From Kineosporia succinea (GTDB lineage Bacteria > Actinomycetota > Actinomycetes > Actinomycetales > Kineosporiaceae), in the NCBI RefSeq assembly GCF_030811555.1, contig NZ_JAUSQZ010000001.1:2539241-2603240 (forward strand): a stretch of DNA of 64,000 nucleotides, read 5' to 3'. The position numbers were made by a program, and so were the translations under genes. Within the stretch, counting starts at the first letter, position 1; each line of letters opens with the position of its first letter. Below, in pieces: positions 60,000-64,000 of the stretch. The notes below the pieces were generated by a model. The model had not been told where the DNA came from, did no database searches, and worked only from the letters and a program-made list of their open reading frames with translations.

Positions 60000-61321
60000 C
60001 GCCTCACCTGCAGCAGACCGGCCAGCTCGGCCCACGACTGCTGGACTCCGATCGCCTCGTCCGGGCGCTGACGCAGGAAGTTGTCGATCGCCGGGCGCAG
60101 CCGGATCGCCGCGTCGGCCACCGGGTCACTGCCGCTCACGTAGGCGCCGACCTCGACCAGTTCGCGCACGTCCCGCCACGACGCCATCAGGCGGCGCAGG
60201 GTGAGCGCGAGTTGCCGGTCCTCCTCACTGAGGATCGCCCGCTCCACCCGGGAGACCGACTCCAGCACGTCGATGCTGGGGAAGTGCCCGGCCGTGGCCA
60301 GGTCCCGCGACAGCACCACGTGACCGTCGAGGATGCCTCGCACCGTGTCACCGATCGGGTCCTGCAGGTCGTCGCCCTCCACCAGCACGGTGTAGAGCGC
60401 CGTGATCGAGCCCAGCTGGCCCGGGCCGGAACGCTCGAGCAGCCGCGGCAGCATGGCGAAGACGCTGGCCGGGTAGCCCCGGGTGGCCGGCGGTTCGCCG
60501 GCGGCCAGGGCGACCTCGCGCTGGGCCATCGCGGTCCGGGTGACCGAGTCCACGACGAGCAGCACGTCCTCGCCCTGGTCGCGGAACCACTCCGCGATCC
60601 GGGTGGCGGTGAACGCCGCCGTGACCCGCAGCAGGGCCGGGTCGTCGGCGGTGGCCACCACCAGCACGGTGCGCGAACGGGCCTCCGCGTCGAGCGTGTC
60701 CTCGATGAACTCCCGCACCTCACGGCCACGTTCGCCGACCAGGGCGACGACGCGGACGGGGGCGACGGTGCCGCGCACGGCCATGCCGAGCAGCGTGGAC
60801 TTGCCCACACCGGACCCGGCCATGATGCCGACGCGCTGCCCGGCCCCGACCGGGATCAGGGTGTCGATCGCCCGGACGCCGGTGGGCAGGGCGTTCTCCA
60901 CCCGGCGGCGCAGCAGCGGGTTCGGCGCGGACGCCTCGACCGGCACCATCTCCACGTTCGTGGGTTTCGGCCTGCCGTCCATCGGGCGCCCGAGCGGGTC
61001 GATGATCCGGTTCATGACGCCGTAGCCGGCCGGGATGCGCAGCTGGTCACCGGTGCGGCGCACCGGGTTCCCGGCCGCGACCCCGGCGGTGGCGCCGAGC
61101 GGCATCGCGGTCACGCCGTGCCGGTGCACGGCGATCACCTGGGCGGGCAGCTGCCCGGCCGAGGTCTCGATCGTCAGCAGTTCGTTCACGGCCGCCTGGA
61201 GCCCGAGCACGCCGATGCCCAGGCCGACGACCTCGCCGACCCGTCCCTCCGGGGTCGGGGTCGCGGCCTGCGCCGCTGCCCCGAGCCGGTGGCGGAGTTC
61301 TTCCGCCAGAGGTGAACTCAC
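59996..61321 (-). CDS. fliI: Flagellar export ATPase FliI
   Basis: 441 residues from ATG at 61321. F1-beta-like ATPase: Walker A GSGVGKS at 169-175, Walker B VLLVVDSVTR, and the family segments GRPMDGRPKP, NPLLRRRVENALPTGVRAIDTLIPVGAGQRVGIMAG and GYPASVFAMLPRLLERSG. It energises unfolding and loading of substrates at the export gate with FliH and FliJ. Overlaps fliH by 4 bases. Full length. Confidence 0.97.
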   Translation of the reverse strand: MSSPLAEELRHRLGAAAQAATPTPEGRVGEVVGLGIGVLGLQAAVNELLTIETSAGQLPAQVIAVHRHGVTAMPLGATAGVAAGNPVRRTGDQLRIPAGYGVMNRIIDPLGRPMDGRPKPTNVEMVPVEASAPNPLLRRRVENALPTGVRAIDTLIPVGAGQRVGIMAGSGVGKSTLLGMAVRGTVAPVRVVALVGERGREVREFIEDTLDAEARSRTVLVVATADDPALLRVTAAFTATRIAEWFRDQGEDVLLVVDSVTRTAMAQREVALAAGEPPATRGYPASVFAMLPRLLERSGPGQLGSITALYTVLVEGDDLQDPIGDTVRGILDGHVVLSRDLATAGHFPSIDVLESVSRVERAILSEEDRQLALTLRRLMASWRDVRELVEVGAYVSGSDPVADAAIRLRPAIDNFLRQRPDEAIGVQQSWAELAGLLQVRR

Positions 61322-62004
61322 CCGCGCAGCACCTCCTCGGCGGCCGCCAGCGCACCGGGCAGGTCCTGCCGCAGCCGCTGGGTCGGGGTGAGCACGGTGA
61401 CGTCACCGGGGGAGAGTGTGGCGTCCGGTACGACCGTCACACCCTCCACCGCGTCGTCCTCGAGCATCCGGGCGTCGTCCGGGTGCAGGTGCACGACGGT
61501 CTCGTCGGAGGCGCCCACGTGCCGCAGCGCGGAGCGCACGGCGAGCTCGACCTGACCGTCCACCGACTGCAGTTCACGCCCGAGCGCCGCCGCGGCGAGC
61601 TGGAGCGCACCGTCGGTGAGCACGTCGGCGACCTCCTTCCACTGCGGCAGCGTGGCCTCGTGGGCCTGCCGCACCGCGTCGCGCATCGACTGCAGCAGGT
61701 GGTGCACCTGCTGCGTGACCTCGTCGCGGATCCGGGCGTTCTCCTCGTTCATCGAGGCCCGGGCCAGCACGTTCTCCTCGGCCGCGGCCTGCCGGCCCTG
61801 GGCCCAGCCGGCCAGGTACCCCTGGGCCTGGGCCTCCTCGCGGGCCCGGGCGGAGGCCTGGCGGACCATCTCCTCCAGCCGCGGGTCGCCGTACTGCGGG
61901 TCGACCGACGTGCGGTGCAGCGGCCGGTCGAGATTGGCCGGCCGCACCGAGTCGCGGGCCTGCTGCGGGCTGAGGACCGGGCTCGGGCTCTGGCGCAGCG
62001 ACAT
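61318..62004 (-). CDS. fliH: Flagellar export ATPase regulator FliH
   Basis: 228 residues from ATG at 62004 (TGATG junction with fliG, GGTGGAG upstream); a GTG one codon earlier is possible. A disordered N-terminus is followed by a long helix with GxxxG-like/Ala-rich spacing (ARAREEAQAQGYLAGWAQGRQAAAEEN) and a C-terminal V-ATPase E-subunit-like domain (LQLAAAALGRELQSVDGQVELAVRSALRHV, then VVHLHPDDARML). It tethers FliI to the C-ring. Supported by position as well as sequence. Confidence 0.9.
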   Translation of the reverse strand: MSLRQSPSPVLSPQQARDSVRPANLDRPLHRTSVDPQYGDPRLEEMVRQASARAREEAQAQGYLAGWAQGRQAAAEENVLARASMNEENARIRDEVTQQVHHLLQSMRDAVRQAHEATLPQWKEVADVLTDGALQLAAAALGRELQSVDGQVELAVRSALRHVGASDETVVHLHPDDARMLEDDAVEGVTVVPDATLSPGDVTVLTPTQRLRQDLPGALAAAEEVLRG

Positions 62005-63023
62005 CACTCCACCATCGCGTCGTCGTCGGAGCGCTGGATGAGGATCTGACCGGTCTGCTCGAGGGCCCGGATCTCCTGGACCACCTTGGCCTGGGCCTCC
62101 TCGACCTGCTTGATGCGCACGGCACCGAGGAGGTCGATCTCCTCGACCAGGTTCTCGGCGGCCCGGGCGGACAGGTTGCGGGTGATCTTCTCCTTGACCA
62201 TCGGGCTGACGCCCTTGAGGGCCAGGGCCAGGTCGCCGCTCTCCACGTTGCGCAGCACCAGCTGGATCGCCTTGTCGTCGAGCGTGAGGATGTCCTCGAA
62301 GATGAACATCTGGGCCCGGACGGTCTCGGCCAGGTCCTGGTCGACGGTCTCCAGCCCTTCCAGGATCATGCGCTCGGTGGAGCGGTCGGCGCGGTTGATG
62401 ATGGCCACCAGGGGCTCCACACCACCCACGGTCGACATCTCCTGCGGGCCCAGCACGGTGGTCATGCGGCGCTCGAGTTCCCGCTCCACCAGACGGATCA
62501 CGTCCGGGCTGGCGGGCTCCATCGAGGCGATCCGGTAGGCCACCTTGGCCTGCAGGCTCTGGTCCAGGCCGGACAGCACCACCGCGGACTGCTGCGGTGC
62601 CAGGTGGGCCAGGACCAGGGCGATGGTCTGCGGGTGCTCGTCGGCGAGGAACGAGAGCAGCTGCCGGGCGTCGGCCCGGCGGATGCCCTCGAACGGCATC
62701 TCGGCCAGGGAGGCGCCGAGGCGCTCCATGATCTCCTCGGCCCGGTCGCTGCCGAGGCTCTGCGCCAGCAGCTGACGGGCGAGGTCCATACCGCCCCGGG
62801 ACCCGGACTGGGCCGCGAGGTTGTCGTGGGCCTCCGAGAGCACGGCCTCGGCGTCGATCGCGCTGACCTCTTTGAGGCGCACGATCTCCCCGGTGAGCTC
62901 CTCGACGATGTCCTCGGGGAGCAGGCCCATGATCCGGGCCGCCTTCTCCTGGCCCAGCTGGACCAGGAAGATGGCGGCCTTGCGGATACCGGTGAGCGGC
63001 TCGTTCGCGGTTGCGAGTGCCAT
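62004..63023 (-). CDS. fliG: Flagellar motor switch protein FliG
   Basis: 339 residues from ATG at 63023. N-terminal domain LTGIRKAAIFLVQLGQEKAARIMGLL binds FliF; the middle domain has the EHPQTIALVLAHL motif (FliM binding); the C-terminal domain has MFIFEDILTLDDKAIQLVLRNV and the charged ridge (RNVESGDLALALKGVSPMVKEKITRNLSARAAENLVEEID) that meets MotA. It rotates with the MS-ring and sets the direction. Lies 6 bp after fliF. Full length. Confidence 0.97.
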   Translation of the reverse strand: MALATANEPLTGIRKAAIFLVQLGQEKAARIMGLLPEDIVEELTGEIVRLKEVSAIDAEAVLSEAHDNLAAQSGSRGGMDLARQLLAQSLGSDRAEEIMERLGASLAEMPFEGIRRADARQLLSFLADEHPQTIALVLAHLAPQQSAVVLSGLDQSLQAKVAYRIASMEPASPDVIRLVERELERRMTTVLGPQEMSTVGGVEPLVAIINRADRSTERMILEGLETVDQDLAETVRAQMFIFEDILTLDDKAIQLVLRNVESGDLALALKGVSPMVKEKITRNLSARAAENLVEEIDLLGAVRIKQVEEAQAKVVQEIRALEQTGQILIQRSDDDAMVE

Positions 63024-63029
63024 TGGTCG

Positions 63030-64000
63030 CTACTTCCGATCTGCCAGCCAGCCCTGGAGCATCGCGGCGACGTCGTCGGGCTGGTTGTCGACCATCGCGG
63101 AGACCTCGTCGCGCATGCGGTCGCGGGACAGGTCCGCTTCCTGGGCCAGCGCGAGCTGCTGGTTGCCGGCGATCGCCTGGGGCGAGAGCAGCATGTTGTC
63201 GGGCAGGTCGGAGGCGGTGGCCTCGACCCGGGCCTCTTCCTCCTCGAGCTGCTTCTTCTTGCGACGGCGCATGAAGACCAGCAGCGCGATGATCACCAGG
63301 AGCACCAGGCCGATCTGCTTGGCCAGGTTCAGGTAGGTCGCGGTGCGCTCGGCGCTGGCCTGGTCGGCCAGGGCCTTGGTGGCCGCGTCGGCCGCCGTGG
63401 TGTCGAACGGCAGCTGGCTCACCTGCACGCTGTCACCGCGGGCGGGGTCCAGGCCGAGAGCGGCCGAGACCAGCGACGAAGCCGTGTTGGCGGTCAGCCC
63501 GGCGGCCTGCACCTTGCTGTTCAGCACGACCGCGACGGTCATCCGTTCCACCTTCCCCGGGGCCGAGTTGACCTGCTCCACGCTCTGGTTCACCGCGTTG
63601 TTCACGGTCTGCTGGGTGCGCTGGTAGGAGCCGGTGCCCCCGGCGGAGCTGAGCGGTGTCGGCAGGGTCTGGCCCAGCGTTCCGCCGGCGGCCGCACCGT
63701 TGCCGTTGTACTGCTCGTTCACGGTGGCGTCGTTCAGCGGGAGCGGGGTCGGCGTCGTCATCGTGTAGATCTTGTTGGTCGCCTGCTTCTCGTCGAAGTT
63801 CAGTGACGCGTTGACCTGGACCTTCGAGTTGTTCGGCCCGACCACGGCGTTCAGCACGTCTTCGACCGCGGTGTTCATCCGCTTCTCGAAAGCCGCTGTC
63901 TGCGTGTCGGTCTTGCCGGCGTCGTTGGCCGCCCCGGCGGTGCCGCCGCTGCCGCTGGAGAGCAGGTTTCCGCTCTGGTCGGTGACCGTCACCTTGTCGG
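63030..64000 (-). CDS. fliF: Flagellar MS-ring protein FliF (3' part, runs off window)
   Basis: The frame is open to the right edge; about 323 C-terminal residues are visible and the start is outside the window. Visible parts: the ring-building region (FEKRMNTAVEDVLNAVVGPNNSKVQVNASLNFDEKQ), a Gly/Ser/Thr-rich extracytoplasmic stretch, SAPGKVERMTVAVVLN, the second membrane span (LAKQIGLVLLVIIALLVFMRRRKKK) and the cytoplasmic tail (MRDEVSAMVDNQPDDVAAMLQGWL) that binds FliG. It is the first gene of the operon within the window; flgB, flgC and fliE would be expected upstream, outside it. Confidence 0.95.
   Translation of the reverse strand, partial: DKVTVTDQSGNLLSSGSGGTAGAANDAGKTDTQTAAFEKRMNTAVEDVLNAVVGPNNSKVQVNASLNFDEKQATNKIYTMTTPTPLPLNDATVNEQYNGNGAAAGGTLGQTLPTPLSSAGGTGSYQRTQQTVNNAVNQSVEQVNSAPGKVERMTVAVVLNSKVQAAGLTANTASSLVSAALGLDPARGDSVQVSQLPFDTTAADAATKALADQASAERTATYLNLAKQIGLVLLVIIALLVFMRRRKKKQLEEEEARVEATASDLPDNMLLSPQAIAGNQQLALAQEADLSRDRMRDEVSAMVDNQPDDVAAMLQGWLADRK

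Overview
This window is high-GC DNA with the codon bias of an actinobacterium. It has GTG starts, many 4-base ATGA/GTGA gene overlaps, a class E-type sortase, a dCTP deaminase and an NadE of mycobacterial type. An almost complete flagellar export/basal-body cluster and a full chemotaxis operon show a motile Gram-positive. A motile actinobacterium of the Kineosporiaceae type (Kineosporia-like) fits, but that placement is inference.

Layout. 1-4.4 kb: the 5' part of a secreted protein (runs off the left edge), a divergent MerR regulator, tRNA-Gly(CCC), dcd and a conserved gene of unknown function. 4.5-9.9 kb: a secreted polysaccharide-degrading set, namely a GH18 chitinase, a GH16 beta-glucanase with a CBM6-like module, and two tandem Tat-exported GH64-type beta-1,3-glucanases; this looks aimed at fungal-type walls. 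10.2-17.0 kb: two long paralogous secreted proteins of bacterial Ig-like repeats, each with a closely related long untranslated leader and a related terminator, so the whole transcription unit was duplicated. 17.4-18.1 kb: a secreted metzincin-like protease.

18.2-26.1 kb: one chemotaxis operon on the + strand, cheA-cheW-cheY-cheB-cheR-cheX-like-cheY2-second CheC/CheX-like gene-EAL/HDOD protein, mostly overlapping. It is followed by nadE, whose start codon lies in a perfect 18-bp inverted repeat.

28.2-64.0 kb: the flagellar locus, nearly all on the - strand. In transcription order it runs fliF (cut by the right edge), fliG, fliH, fliI, fliJ, a NlpC/P60+SLT wall hydrolase, fliK, flgD, flgE, flbD, motA, motB, fliL, [tetR/oxidoreductase divergon], fliM, fliN, fliO, fliP, fliQ, fliR, flhB, [12-repeat IPT/TIG surface protein with an LAFTG sorting signal plus its sortase], a + strand 51-codon membrane peptide, flhA, a 2061-residue FlhF-like protein and a 97-residue membrane protein.

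Most unusual points: (i) the 2061-residue protein in the flhF position, with an FlhF-like N-terminus, a degenerate P-loop-like C-terminal domain and about 1.7 kb of low-complexity sequence including FG repeats between them; (ii) a sortase and its likely substrate embedded between flhB and flhA; (iii) the duplicated leader RNA of the surface-protein genes; (iv) a FliO with a roughly 550-residue disordered tail; (v) a FliM lacking the usual N-terminal CheY-binding segment, next to a FliN carrying a degenerate CheC-like domain; (vi) a tetR/oxidoreductase pair that splits the flagellar operon and leaves fliM just downstream of tetR.
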